From Melitaea cinxia (taxonomy: Eukaryota; Arthropoda; Insecta; Lepidoptera; Nymphalidae), in assembly GCF_905220565.1 (NCBI RefSeq), contig NC_059403.1, forward strand, positions 2,604,001 through 2,668,000: 64,000 bases of DNA, given 5' to 3'. The notes under the pieces were generated by a model, which had not been told where the DNA came from, did no database searches, and saw only the letters and a list, made by a program, of their open reading frames with translations. Positions 1 to 11,807 of the stretch are shown piece after piece. The position numbers and the translations under genes were made by a program. How positions within the stretch are numbered: the stretch's first letter is position 1; each line of letters begins with the position of its first letter.

Positions 1-66
1 TGTTACCATCGTAACATAGTTGCATCATTGATTGTTAACATATTATTTTCTGCCCCACAAAAATAG

Positions 67-3000
67 GTGAAACGCCGCACCATTGTCAAATATGCGGCAA
101 GAAGTATACTAGGAAGGAGCATTTAGTGAACCATATGAGATCACACACAAATGACACTCCGTTCAGGTGTGAACTGTGCGGCAAGTCCTTCACGAGAAAG
201 GAACACTTCACCAATCACATACTGTGGCATACGGGTCAGTATTTTATTGATGCTGCTTAAGTTTCGAAATTTCAGTATAATATTCACATCATCCTTTCCG
301 CGCTTGTCCTATGTGTGTGTTGAGCTGGTATTAATAAGTTACTGTGTGAGAAGGCGTAACAGCGCTTTTTTATATGGTATAAGTAAAATAAATCAGTCAA
401 ATTGTTATGTTTTAACATATTTTATATATTTGCTGCAATTGCAGAACAAAACAACGATATCATTAGAATTAAATTGATTAATTTACAAAAACACATACAC
501 AGTACCGCGCTCTAAGGCGAATTAAGATTTATCTAACAATTTTTGTTTCGTTTTTCTTATAATTACAATCGATTTTCCGCGTCGATTAAAGATCTTAATA
601 TTTTTCATGATTCAGGGACAAGTTTGAAAAAAAAATCTTACCGCATATTTCTGCACATAAATATAATGTTTAATTTGACATTTATGCTACAATATTTTTC
701 TTTTGTTATACTTCTACTATATTTTAATAATCTGCTTCAACTCCAAAACTGTTATTTAATGTCTTCAAATGCTAGTAATATACGCACCCGTAACTGGCAT
801 GCATACCGGACTATGTACATGAACACGTATGTAATGTTTAGTATGTTATGCTGTTGTGTGTCAGTAAATAAATAAATAAATAATTACAATTTATTTGCAG
901 GTGAGACACCGCACCGCTGCGACTTTTGTTCGAAGACGTTCACCCGCAAGGAACACTTACTGAACCACGTGCGGCAACACACCGGCGAGTCCCCTCACAG
1001 GTGTAACTTCTGCGCGAAATCCTTTACGCGTCGCGAACATCTCGTCAACCACGTCCGCCAGCACACGGGCGAAACACCGTTCCAGTGCGGATATTGTCCC
1101 AAGGCTTTCACAAGGAAAGATCATCTTGGTGTGTATATTTCGAACACAAAGTTTCGTGTATGATTTTATTGATCTCATTGTTTCCTCATCATATGTCTAT
1201 AATCTTTTTTTATTGTACGGCTATGACTTCGAGCGGTATTTTGTATTGTAGAACTGTTTTAACATGATCTGTCCTCTGTCTTATTATTCACATTCTAATG
1301 AAAGACTTTGTACATAATTGTGTTTGCTTGCAAACGAAAAAAAAAAAACCGACTTCAATTACATCGACGAGTAATACAACGTAGATCGACGAAAAAATAG
1401 TCAAGTAACTACGCGTTATCAAAGATTACTCAAAAAGTAGTTATCAGATCTCAATAAAATTTATATGTGACCACATGACAAACATAAACTTTCGATTAAA
1501 TTAAAGATTATTAAAATCGGTACACCCAGTAAAAAGTTATTGCGGATTTTCGAGAGTTTCCCTCGATTTCTCTGGGATCTAATCATCAGATCCTAGTTTC
1601 CTTATCATCGTACCAAACTAGGTATATCCCCTTTCCAACAAAAAAAGAATTATCAAAATCGGTACATCCAGTAGAAAGTTATGCGGTATAATACAACGTA
1701 GGTCGACGAAAAAAGCGTCAAGTAAAAACGCATTATTAGATATAACTCGAAAAGTAGTTGTTAGATCTCAAATAAATTTAAATGGGACCAATTGGCACAC
1801 ACCACCTTTCGATTAAAAAAAATTTGTCGAAATCGGTCCACACGGGCAAAAGTTCTGATGTAACATACATAAAAAAAAACAGTTGAATTGAGAACCTCCT
1901 CCTTTTTTGGAAGTCGGTTAAAAAAAGAGAACACAAGTTTGAAAATAAATTAAATTAACTATAATTTATAAGGAGAACGAAACGGACATAGATTTCCTTT
2001 TTAAATTGTACAATTTGTGGCTAAAAATATTATTTTCAGTGAACCATGTCCGTCAGCACACGGGAGAGTCGCCCCACAAGTGCACGTACTGCACGAAGTC
2101 GTTCACTCGCAAGGAACATTTGACCAATCACGTGCGACAGCACACTGGGGAGTCCCCGCACCGCTGCAACTACTGCGCCAAGTCATTCACTAGAAAAGAG
2201 CATCTTACTAACCATATAAGGTGAGAATAGTTAGACCCACTTTATATTTCTTATTTCCACAGATATATCCAGCGAATTGTTTGCAAGGTATTATTTATAG
2301 TACTCATATAAGATTTTCGTTTTGTAAGTGCATGCAACGTTTGTCGTAGGTGTAGTAGACATACCTTGAATAACAATGCTGTGCTACAGGTATTGAAACT
2401 TATTATTAGCATGATAACGAGCGTAATTTTAAAATCAAGGTAAGATTTACATATTTCCAATACAGTAGTTACGTTTGAAATAACTCATCTGTACGAATTC
2501 ATAACGGCATTCGTGGGCAGTTCTCTCGCCTTTGCAGTAGCACAGCATTGTGCATTCCGATTTGGGCTCTAAGAGCTAAATTCATATTCCCTCCCCTAAA
2601 TAGGCTTATATTGGATTAACATAAATAATCAAATCGGAATGTACTCTGTTGTGCAGACAGCATACAGGGGAGAGTCCTCACAAGTGCACGTATTGTTCTC
2701 GCGGCTTCACGCGAAAGGAACATCTCAACCAACACATCCTACAACACACCGGAGACATGCCACATACTTGTTTATACTGTTCCAAGGGTTTCTCAAGGAA
2801 AGAACATCTTATCACTCATGTGCGGTACGTACACATGTATAGGATATTAAATCAGTATCTATTTTTCCATAGTAACTGTTTATATTTACTAAGAATTCAA
2901 GTTTTTCTGCAACATTTTATTTCATATTCATATAGATTCATAATATAACATTAACATAGAGCTATTTTTTCATATTTGTTTATCAATTATTGATCTATGT

Positions 3001-6000
3001 AGTAGTACTTAATATGTTTAATTGCATGCATTTGATTGCCGATTTGCTTTATTCCTTATAGCCTGTAATTAATTTTCTATGTAAAAATATATAAGTATTC
3101 TGTATGATAACATACCCATAAACATAATGATAGGTGGGGAAAGGGTGGAGCGTGTGGTCAACGTTAAGAGTCTGGGCCTGGTGCTCGATGGCGACCTCCG
3201 CTTTGAGAAACATATTATGGAGTGCGCCCGTAACTGCTTTTATAGATTGAAGCTTCTATATAACATTAGACCCTATATCAGCGAGAGACTAAGACTAACC
3301 TTGTGCGAGTCACTCATACTATCTAAGTTAAACTATTGTGATACCGTCTATGGTCCATGCTTGCTTGTTAGAACTTCAAAACTCATACAGCGAGTGCAAA
3401 ATGCTTGTGCACGGTATTGCTTTGGTTTGTCCTCGCGAGCTCATGTCACACCTGTATTAAATAATAGGAACATACTGAACATGGAGTCTCGCCGGAGGAT
3501 GCACTTGTCTACAATGATGTTCGACTTACTGAGCACTGGCACACCGCAATATCTATTTGGCAAATTGGCGTGGACTAAGGTGCATGGAGGGTACCCCAGG
3601 CGTGCTTGTACTAGTGTTTTCGAGACGCCGGCGCACAGAACTGCTGCCTTTCGTGGATCGTTCAGGTTTGCGGCCTCCCGGTGCTGGAACGATTTACCGC
3701 CCCCAATGCGCGATCTAAAATCCAGAGTCACATTTAAACGTCTTATAAAGATACAGTTATTAACTTGGCAAAAAACCTAACTTACCTACGGGTCTACGCG
3801 ACTTGCTGGGGCGGACTTTGTCTCGGTTTCCGGGGGGTTTGCACTCCTTGACTGGTCCCTACTACGCTCTATAACCACTGCCACGTCATGACATATAATT
3901 CTATTGTCCACGTCACGACCACGTTGCAAAAATACAACAATTTTTTGTACAAAATATGTCGTCGTAACTCTTATTTGATGACAGTGACGTGACATTTTCT
4001 CGCGTTAGCGGATTTTGTCGCTCTGGACGTGTGCGTTTTTGGTGATAGCCTTGACAGAAGCTTGCACTCCGTATACGTTTTCTTATTTATGTATTTATTT
4101 ATTTATTTATTTTATTGATTTAATGTTATTATTTATTTTATGTATTCATATATATCTCTTTAATTATTTACTATAAGTATATTATTGACATTGACTTTGA
4201 CTGTTAAATATGAGTGAGCATCTTTTGTGTGAGTCTAGTCAGGCTGTATGACTGTTATATTATTATATATTTCTTTTCTTTTTTTCTGGAATATTTTTAT
4301 TGTTACTTCTGTTATTTTTTTCTCATTATTAAGTTTTTTTTTTTTTTTACGTGTCTATATTTCGTTGATTTTTATTTTATATTCTCTTTTTATTAAGCAC
4401 ATTATGTTCTTGTGGCGTTTGGCGTCTGAAGTCGCCGATGCAGGCTCTGACGGAAGAGCAGCGCCTTAGCAGTAACAATTTGCTGCTAAGCAATGCTGAG
4501 GCAGAGACCTGGTTGGCCTTCTAACTCAATTGTAATATTAAAAATTTTAAATGATAATGGCCAATAAAGAACTTTTCTTTCTTTCTTTCTTTTTCTTTCT
4601 ATTCCATATACAAAGGATGTCAATTGAATCCTAATACTTGGGCTCCACATTCACCTCTGGTATGTTGTTAGCAACAGAATTGTCCTTTAGGAATAGATAT
4701 TGAAAAACACTCGACATTCTTACATAAAATCTCTCAAATGAACCATCCACAATCTAAAAATTCTTTACATCTAATTTACCACTGTGATGTTGTTATGACA
4801 GATAATAATTATATAAAAATAAGTTAAAGTTAAGACGGGACTGCCTACTTCTATATTTTGAATTGAGTTTTAAATTTCATTTTTTTTTTCAGACAACACA
4901 CTGGAGAGACGCCCTTTAAATGCACCTACTGTCCAAAATCATTCTCCCGCAAAGAGCATCTAACAAACCATGTGCACCTTCATACGGGCGAAACGCCGCA
5001 TAAGTGTCCTTTCTGTACTAAGACCTTTTCGAGGAAAGAACATTTGACCAATCATGTTAGGTGAGTGACTTTTTGTTGTACAATTAGGGCGGTAAACAAA
5101 CGTACGGCCTACCTAATAGCAACCGGTTTCTGTAACCTATAGATACAATACTAGAAGCATCACAAGTGCGTTGTCGAACTTATCGCCGAACCTCTCGAGG
5201 AGCTCTGCCCACCTAACTCATCGCAGGAACACAGGACTACTTCAGAACAGTATCATTTAGCTGTGATCTTCTGTAAGGTTGAGGTCTACTACCCTACATG
5301 AACACCTTTAGCTTTTGAGCAGCATATTTCTTGCTGTTTTATAACTCTACATACTTTTTCCCTATTTTTTTCTTTGTAAATTTTTGTTTAAATACTTAGG
5401 TGATAAAGTATGTACAATTTAATGAGGGCAAATTACTGCTTGGCCATGTATTTTTAAAGCCTTATAAAGGCGAAATTTTTTACATATTTTTTTACGCGTA
5501 TAATTTTTAGTTATATATTTAGTTTTCTAAAGAAATTACATTTATTCATATTTAAATAACAAAAATTGTGATGTAATGTATGATTACATAATATACACAG
5601 TTGTGCGTCCAAGCTTGCATGATCTAAAACATTAAACTAACTATGGATAGAAGGCATATAAAAAACATACTAATAAAACATATTTTTATTTTTTTATTTT
5701 TGGCAAACATTTTATAGTTCACTTCAGCCTATCACAGTCCACTGCTGATATTTGTTAGACCACACAAATATTTGAAGTGGCCTGATTGATGCTTGTTGCA
5801 AGAGTAATCCTAGTGAGGTTTGAGTGTGAAGCGTTTATTGATTTATTATTAATTTTACAGAATTCACACCGGTGAGTCGCCACATAAATGCGAATTTTGC
5901 CACAAAACATTCACTCGCAAAGAGCATCTTACGAATCATCTCAAGCAACACACCGGCGACACACCACACACTTGCAAAGTGTGTTCTAAGCCATTCAACA

Positions 6001-7588
6001 AGAAGGAACACCTTGTAGCCCATATGAGGTAGACTATTACAAGTTTTGTTGACTTTGTAACGTTTCTTATTAAGAAATTTTGTATTATTTTCAAAAAATT
6101 AAATATTTTTATTTCAAGAGTATAAGATAAATTTTAATTCAGAATGTTATTTGTAGTTTTCATTGAAATTTCTTGTATCAGATCACATAGTTGTGGCGAG
6201 CGGCCTTTTAGCTGCGACGAATGCGGCAAGTCGTTCCCATTAAAAGGAAATTTAATTTTCCATGAGCGATCACATAATAAGGGCGCAAATGCTACAAATA
6301 AGTCGTTCCGGTGTGAGGTCTGCTCTAAGGAATTTATGTGTAAAGGTAAGGTTTCATTGAAAAAAAAAAGTGATGAATTGATGATTATTTTATGCTATAT
6401 TAGTTTCTTTATTATATTTTATGTCTTATTCATACGTTATCTAATATTTTGTCATTCATTATCTTGCGTTTTTGATGAAAGCTAACTGATGTATATATTA
6501 ATATTTATTTTGTAAATAAACTTACCTATTATTATAAAACAATAAGATAATGTCACAAATATTATTAGATACTTATGTTAGGCCAAAGCATGAGGACAAT
6601 AAGATATTGTTTTAATGTTTAATTATTGTAATAATTTTTAAAAAGTCCTTTCGCGCTCCTCTAAACTTGTCTGGATAAAATCTTAACAAAGTAACAAAAA
6701 AATAATAATAGTAATAATAATAAATAAATTTGATGCTTATATATGAATACTTATTGTTTTAGGTCATCTAGTATCGCACAGACGAACCCATACCGATGCC
6801 GTCGAAAATGCAGCTAGTACAGAAACGGCGAACGAAGGTGAAGATTGCGGGGACTACATCAAGTGTGAAAAAGACACGACCGAGAGGCCCGAGAGAAAGC
6901 ACGACACAAGGTTAGTTTAAATTTTTTTTTAATGGAAATTTGTAATAATAATAAATTATTTACAATATCTTAACCTATCCGCCAAACTATTACAAAAATA
7001 TTCATTTGTGTTTGCTATAATTATACTATAAAATATTATCAGTATTTTATTATTAGTATTCATAGGATTCGGAAAGCAAAATCAATAGGCTGGTTAAAAT
7101 ACTCAATACAAGATTTTTCTAAGCAACTAAATTTGTAGATTATCTCCAGATTGTAATTTTGTTTTCAGAGCATCATCAGAGAGTAGAGCTTCTGAAACAA
7201 ATGCAGCACAAACTCAAACACCTTGCTCCACAGTCATGCAAATATCTACCCAGGTAAATTTTAACTAATAATTTATATTTATTATAAATGGCATAGTCTA
7301 ATAAGCTCTATGCTAACTAAAAAATTAAGTTTGTTTCTAAGTTGTAAAATTTATTTATCTTGGTAGATCCTTGTTTAGTAATGCGTATAGAGCTAAGGTA
7401 TGTCCCTCGATATTGCTTGCATTAAAACCCATATACAACTACTTTAAAAATTTCTCTTGCAGCAAGTTCGAACTGGAACAGCTACTAGTTCAGCAAGTGT
7501 GCCTGCTGGCACTTTCACACACACAGCAAGCACCCAACACCATACTGGTACAACCATAGCTCATCACCCAGTCACCGTGAACTACTAG
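67..7588 (+). CDS. crol: crooked legs-type C2H2 zinc-finger protein, 3' part (10 exons, 5' end outside window)
   Basis: Exons, all with AG/GT borders and joining in frame: 67-234, 901-1128, 2040-2220, 2657-2824, 4893-5060, 5861-6028, 6182-6345, 6763-6910, 7169-7253, 7463-7588 (TAG). They encode fifteen C2H2 fingers. Fingers 1-12 nearly all carry the helix FTRKEHLxNHVRQHTG, the signature of Drosophila Crol; the last three (helix cores NKKEHLVAH, PLKGNLIFH, MCKGHLVSH) follow the same order as the end of the Crol array. After the fingers comes an acidic tail, then a Ser/Thr/Ala-rich end finishing HHPVTVNY. Crol is a nuclear, ecdysone-inducible DNA-binding regulator of metamorphosis and cell-cycle genes; that function is taken from the family. 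The first exon begins in phase 1, so upstream coding exons must exist. Introns hold a LINE, SINEs and other repeats. Candidate poly(A) signals begin near 7684. The crol assignment is confident; exact isoforms are not known. Confidence 0.9.
1321..1926 (+). repeat. Lepidopteran repeat with AACCGACTTCAA inverted ends (here 'ACCGACTTC repeat'), full-length copy
   Basis: Lies in a crol intron. The left end reads AAAACCGACTTCAATTAC, preceded by a GCAAACGAAA stretch; the right end reads GAAGTCGGTTAAAA, so a 12-bp core is inverted at the two ends. Inside, an AAAATCGGTACA-type block occurs at 1513 and again at 1655, 142 bp apart. Other copies or pieces lie at 31640, 33864, 39722, 42560, 44275, 45594 and 52335. 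The repeat is very common in Lepidoptera (remembered); I cannot assign its class from the sequence. Confidence 0.75.
3115..4602 (+). mobile_element. 5'-truncated non-LTR retrotransposon (CR1/Jockey-like) with intact RT C-terminal frame
   Basis: An open frame at 3127-3780 (217 aa) matches the region downstream of the catalytic palm in insect non-LTR reverse transcriptases: a 'SLGLVLDGDLRFEKHI' block, then LNYCDTVYGP and RVQNACARYCFG, ending with WNDLPPPMRDLKS. The catalytic YADD region, endonuclease and ORF1 are absent, so the copy is dead. About 800 bp of AT-rich 3' UTR follows and ends in a (TTTC)n microsatellite at about 4575-4602, a typical LINE tail. It sits in the 2.07-kb intron between the fourth and fifth crol exons of the window, in the same orientation as the gene. 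The exact clade is uncertain. Confidence 0.8.
5070..5345 (-). repeat. SINE-like repeat B, degenerate copy
   Basis: In a crol intron. It shares, in reverse orientation, the blocks seen at 29115-29404 and 54390-54694: GTACGGCC at one end, then GAAGCATCACAAGTGCG, CTCACCATCAGG-like and CTGTGATCTTCTGTAAGGTT blocks, and a TTTTGAGCAG...TTCTTGCTG end. The A-tailed copies elsewhere define the element's orientation. Confidence 0.65.
5721..5757 (-). repeat. Short RTE LINE 3'-end fragment
   Basis: The stretch CTTCAGCCTATCACAGTCCA at about 5724 and CTGCTGATAT just after match the 3' terminus of the long RTE element at 13740. Only the last few tens of bases are present. It lies in a crol intron. Confidence 0.6.
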
Positions 7589-9640
7589 CATCAACCAACA
7601 ACCTCGGATTCAGAGGTCTCTGATCCGTTAATCCTGTTCATTGAGAGCTGATATTCCTCATAACAGGCATAAATCAGAAAATAATAAAATGTTTACAGTT
7701 GTTTCAATTAAATTTGTTCTATTCTTTGTGTATCTTCTAAGATTTATAAACCACCATAAGTGAAATTAAGTACAAATTTTTACAATGAAAGCTAATTGAT
7801 GTTTAAATTTTCACTTGTATATAAATCTGTGAATAATCCTCGTAAGTACAAAAATCCTTAATAATTATGGATATTGGTATTGTATGATAATATGATATTA
7901 GTATTCAATATTAATTTGCTATTTCAAGTATTGAGGCTTAATTTTTTTTAATATAATGTCACTACATCATATTATATTTCCTAGCACAAAGAATAGTACA
8001 AAATAATAAATCTGCTTATAACATTTTTATAAATAGAAGTGAGATGAAACAAAAGATATTTTTCAGAAATTATCTGTAATGTTGTAGATGTGTGAGATCT
8101 GTGATTACAATCACAGATACATATTTAAAACTTGTATTATATGTGTAAATTAGTGTAAAAATAAAATAAGTCGCTAATGAAATTGAATAAATAGTACGCT
8201 GCAATACAATAAATATACTTAATACAAACATTGCAGTTAATCACTTCATGACCATTAATTTATGTTAGTCTGATAAATAGTATGACATAATCATTATGTG
8301 ATTTTAACTAGTGATGTTGGTTCTATCGTTTTATATTTTTTCTAAGAAACCAATTGCAAGACAAATCTAGTTATTTTCATTAGTTTTAATATAATTGAAA
8401 TAAATAACCGTGGTATTCATGTGTACAAAGGTTACCACAAAAAAAAAATGTTTTCCTTATAATAATGTGAAGGTAAAACTTATCCAAAGGTGTAAATTCA
8501 AATTGGTGTCATATAATTTATTAAAAATATTCATAATACATTCCTGAATAACTGTCAATCTTGTAAAAAAATATACGTGGTTGGTGTCGTTTTTCATTTG
8601 AGTGTGTGTCAAATCAACAAAATGCAAAAACCCTAGTTGAATGATGATAAAATATTTGATGAGAAGGTAAAGGTAGAAGGTTCTATTAGTTCTAGGACCT
8701 TTTCTTTTTATTATTTACAATCTATATGGACTAGAAAGCAAAAATTTAATTCTCAGAAAGATCTTGCTTTCTCTAAAGAAAAATTAATTTATTTAATTAA
8801 GATTTATATATTTAACTTTACTACTCTTAATGGTTCTATTTTATAGTTATTCTTTGCCATTTATGTACAGTACAAGTGTGATAAATCTATTGTATGTTAA
8901 GGGTAAAGATTGTATAGATGTTACATGGTGGAATTAAGCGTAGTTCAGTCGGCCCACCAGTATGAGAAGTGGTGTTATAATCACTTACATGATTACTGTA
9001 ACACAGCTTATTACTAAAATTAGTGTGTATTTATGTGTAAATAGTTAACACATATGTCATTACTTGTTAGGGTATGATAAGGCTATATCATTTATGTTAT
9101 CTTGCTGAATTATCGAAATATAATATGTATATGATATTGGGATTTCAACGATTTTAAATCGTTTGCTATATAAGGGTTTTTTTTATTGTGTGAATCAGAA
9201 AGTTAAATCGTATTCTATGGTAGTCTCTTTGATGTCACATTTATGTTTTAAAATCTAACCTTTTTAGGTACAGTAGTATATGTATCGAAATCATAAATTA
9301 TGTTCAGTAATTTGATATGAATGAGATTAAAATATGAAAGGAATATCTGTTTTTTTATTCAAACATTTTAACAACCTATTGATATAAATGCAATAATACA
9401 AAATACATTTTTATTTATTACTAAAGTATGGTTTAAACTTTTAATTAATAATATTTATATTTATATAAAGCTGATATCTGAAAATGATTAGACAACAAGT
9501 ATTAATAGACTAGTAATTGGTATATAATTAAAAAGTATCCAGATTTTTTAGGAAAAAATTAACTTGTTTGTGGAAAGGTTTCAAATAATATTGCTGTAAT
9601 AACATTTTAAACACAAATAAAATATACTTATTGATTTATA
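7589..9640. other. crol 3' UTR and convergent intergenic DNA
   Basis: AT-rich, no coding exon recognised. AATAAA-type signals near 7684, 8163 and 8186 are plausible crol polyadenylation sites. On the other strand TTTATT (minus-strand AATAAA) near 9353 and 9415 could end the CHMP6 transcript, so the two 3' UTRs may come close or overlap. The 69-codon open frame at 8637-8846 has no recognisable features. Confidence 0.5.
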
Positions 9641-9657
9641 AACTATATAAACAAATA

Positions 9658-11407
9658 TTAAGCTTCCACGGCTATCTTTTTAGAGCTAGATTTTGTCCTT
9701 TGAGGTCTTTCTGGTTCTTTCTCTTCGACAAGATCTGGCAGTTTATCCGTAGGCACATTGGGCAACTTTCCTTCCACATCAAGAATGGCTTCCAGCTCAG
9801 CTTCCACAGCTTCATTATCCTCTTCAGACAGCTGGCCAGATATAAGCTCATCTATCTCTCTTTGCTTTTCTATACCTTCTTTTGTTTCATCCAAAATCTT
9901 TTCAATTTCATCAATGTTAAGAATATCATGAACTTTCTTTAACGCAGCATTTCCAGTCTTCAAGCCATCAATTACCTAAAGTTAAATAAAATTATAGAAT
10001 AGCTAATCATATACTTAATACTAAAACACCCCAGCAGACTAGCCTGTTCTTGGTGCAGTTTGTAGTGGCCCTGCTTTCTGTGCCGTAGGTTGCGGGTTCG
10101 ATTCCCGCCTGAGTCTAGGTGTAATATTTATATATTAACTTGTTTGTGGAAAGGTACTTTATTGCAACAAAAGTCGGAGATCCAGGATTTAGGGGGCATT
10201 TTTGATTCAAAATTGTCGTTTATACCTCACATGAATTACATAATTAGTAAAGCTTCTAAAATGTTAGGCTTTGTCATTCGTAATAGTAAACTATTTTGCA
10301 AGCCAACCACAAAAATTGCTATCTATAACACTTATGTACGGAGTCACATGGAATACTGTTCTGTAGTTTGGTCACCGCATTATAATGTACACCAAATCAG
10401 AATAGAGCGAATTCAGAAATGGTTTCTAAAACACATTGCTTTTTCGGGTGGATTACATAAGCACCTTCATTCATATGTCGATAGATTAAAACATTTCAAA
10501 ATGGACAGCCTATCGATGCGCAGAAAGCTGCACGACATAATATTTCTTTACAAAATACTAAGAAATAAACTTAATTGTCCTGCCCTCTTGAATTGGTTTC
10601 AATTACATGTTCCACGTCGTCTGCCTCAATGCGGGCTTATAAATTCGGGTTTGTTGCATCAGCCGTTTGCCAGATCGAAGATATATGATAGATGTGAGAG
10701 TGTGTGAGATGTAGTGTAGATGTGAGAGTGTGTGAGATGTAGTGTATATGTGAGAAAGTGGATGTTTTTAATGATAAATTACCTGCCTTCAAAAAAGTTG
10801 TTTTGGGATTGCTGAGGGATTAATTACTTATAAATGATTTTTGTGTTTGCTGTTTATGTTTGTTTTTTAACTTGCTAAATCTATTTTTAATTATACTCAT
10901 CTGTATTTCAATTTGTTGATATAATATTTTAATAATACTACTATTACATTTTTTTTGTGCAATTTGTGACAACTTAAAATGTTGCGCATTTAAGCTTAAT
11001 TGTAATACCTATAGTTTTTATGTGAAAATTATAATGTAGCAACTACTGTTTGTCCAAATGAAATAAATAAATAAAAACAAACAATAGCAAAACTGTAACA
11101 TCACCTGTACTTCAATTTGGGTAAATTCTAAATCGTGAGTTAGCTGCTCTAGTTTTTCCAATTGGATATCAGCATTTTGTAAAAGATTTTCTTGATATTT
11201 TTTCTTTCTAAGAAGTAGCTTTGCTCTGTCGCGCTTATCTTCGGCCAATAGTTTTTTAGCTAATTGCCGATCTCTCTCTAAATTTAATTCTATTTTCTTT
11301 TGATATTGTTTCAGCTTATCTCTTTGTTGCTTTAATTGTAAGATGGCTTTATCTTGTTCTGTTATTCTACTAACAGGTTTTTTACTTTTACCAAACAATG
11401 CACCCAT
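9658..11407 (-). CDS. CHMP6: Charged multivesicular body protein 6 (ESCRT-III subunit Vps20), complete, 2 exons
   Basis: Exon 1 is 11105-11407 and exon 2 is 9658-9975 (minus strand); a phase-0 GT-AG intron separates them and the product is 206 aa, close to the usual length of about 200. The protein starts MGALFGK; Gly2 fits the N-myristoylation known for CHMP6. A basic, strongly helical N-terminal half with IELNLERDRQLAKKLL and RAKLLLRKKKYQE is the Snf7-domain core of this subunit. The acidic C-terminal part contains LPNVPTDKLPDL (about residues 172-183), placed like the MIM2 motif that binds the Vps4 MIT domain. Family role: links ESCRT-II to Snf7/CHMP4 polymerisation on endosomal membranes during multivesicular body sorting. 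The intron contains a SINE and a LINE fragment. Both splice sites are canonical; no frame damage seen. Confidence 0.93.
10030..10133 (+). repeat. tRNA-derived SINE fragment in the CHMP6 intron
   Basis: GCGGGTTCGATTCCCGC (10092-10108) is a perfect T-arm stem-loop with a B box, preceded by TGCAGTTTGTAGTGGCCCTG, which resembles the A-box region of a common lepidopteran SINE. There is no full cloverleaf, so this is not a functional tRNA. It runs antisense to CHMP6. Confidence 0.65.
10156..11083 (+). mobile_element. Jockey-like LINE 3' fragment in the CHMP6 intron
   Basis: A frame from about 10156 to 10707 encodes the RT C-terminal region: DLGGIFDSKLSFIPHM, VRSHMEYCSVVWSPHYN and RIERIQKWFLKHIAF. 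The same blocks occur in the longer copy at 35500-36330 (DLGVLFDRKLSFTDHI, EYCSVGWRPHF, RIQKRFVSYLAF), so both belong to one family or close relatives. The 5' part, with endonuclease and catalytic motif, is missing. An AT-rich 3' UTR ends in (AAAT)n near 11060-11083, only about 20 bp from the CHMP6 splice donor. The insertion is antisense to the host gene. Confidence 0.78.
10691..10761 (+). repeat. 28-bp tandem repeat, about 2.5 units
   Basis: Two identical 28-bp units (10691-10718, 10719-10746) and a partial third, built on GATGTGAGAGTGTGTGAG. The array contains the stop codon of the LINE reading frame, so it grew inside the inserted LINE copy. Confidence 0.85.
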
Positions 11408-11655
11408 TGTATTTACACTACTTAGTACAATTTTTAACTACTAAATTAGCAATTTAAAGCACGATATTTAAAAACATTATTAGTGGATATAATTTTAAAA
11501 GTTATTATGAAATTATGAATAATTACATTACAAAATAATGATCTTTGTTAATGAACATCTGACTGTTTATTACTTTGATGTGTCAGTGCCATTTAGTGAT
11601 AGATACAAATCAGTTTGAATCGAGTTGGAATAAATCCAGTTAAATCGATATAATA

Positions 11656-11807
11656 TCTATAATATAAAAATGAGTCGCTGAATGTGTTGCTAAGCGCAAA
11701 ACTCGAGAACGGTTGAACCGATTTCGCTAATTCTTTTTTTAAAATATTCCTTGAAGTACGAGGATGGTTCTACTGTTAGGCGATACGAAGTTCGCCGGGT
11801 CAGCTAG
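11656..11807 (+). mobile_element. Short non-autonomous Helitron
   Basis: Begins TCTATAATATAAAAATGAG after an A and ends GGGTCAGCTAG before a T, the 5'-TC and CTAG-3' borders expected of Helitrons inserted at AT. A small hairpin (GGCGA at 11779, TCGCC at 11792) precedes the 3' end by about 8 bp. About 152 bp, no coding capacity. It lies about 250 bp upstream of the CHMP6 start codon. Confidence 0.75.

Noticed and set aside
957..1178. 73-codon minus-strand frame
   Set aside because: Antisense of the crol zinc-finger exon at 901-1128.
9631..9942. 103-codon plus-strand open frame
   Set aside because: It is the antisense shadow of CHMP6 exon 2, whose protein is clearly recognisable.
10080..10112. 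Possible tRNA gene (perfect T-arm)
   Set aside because: No acceptor, D or anticodon arm of proper length; belongs to a SINE.
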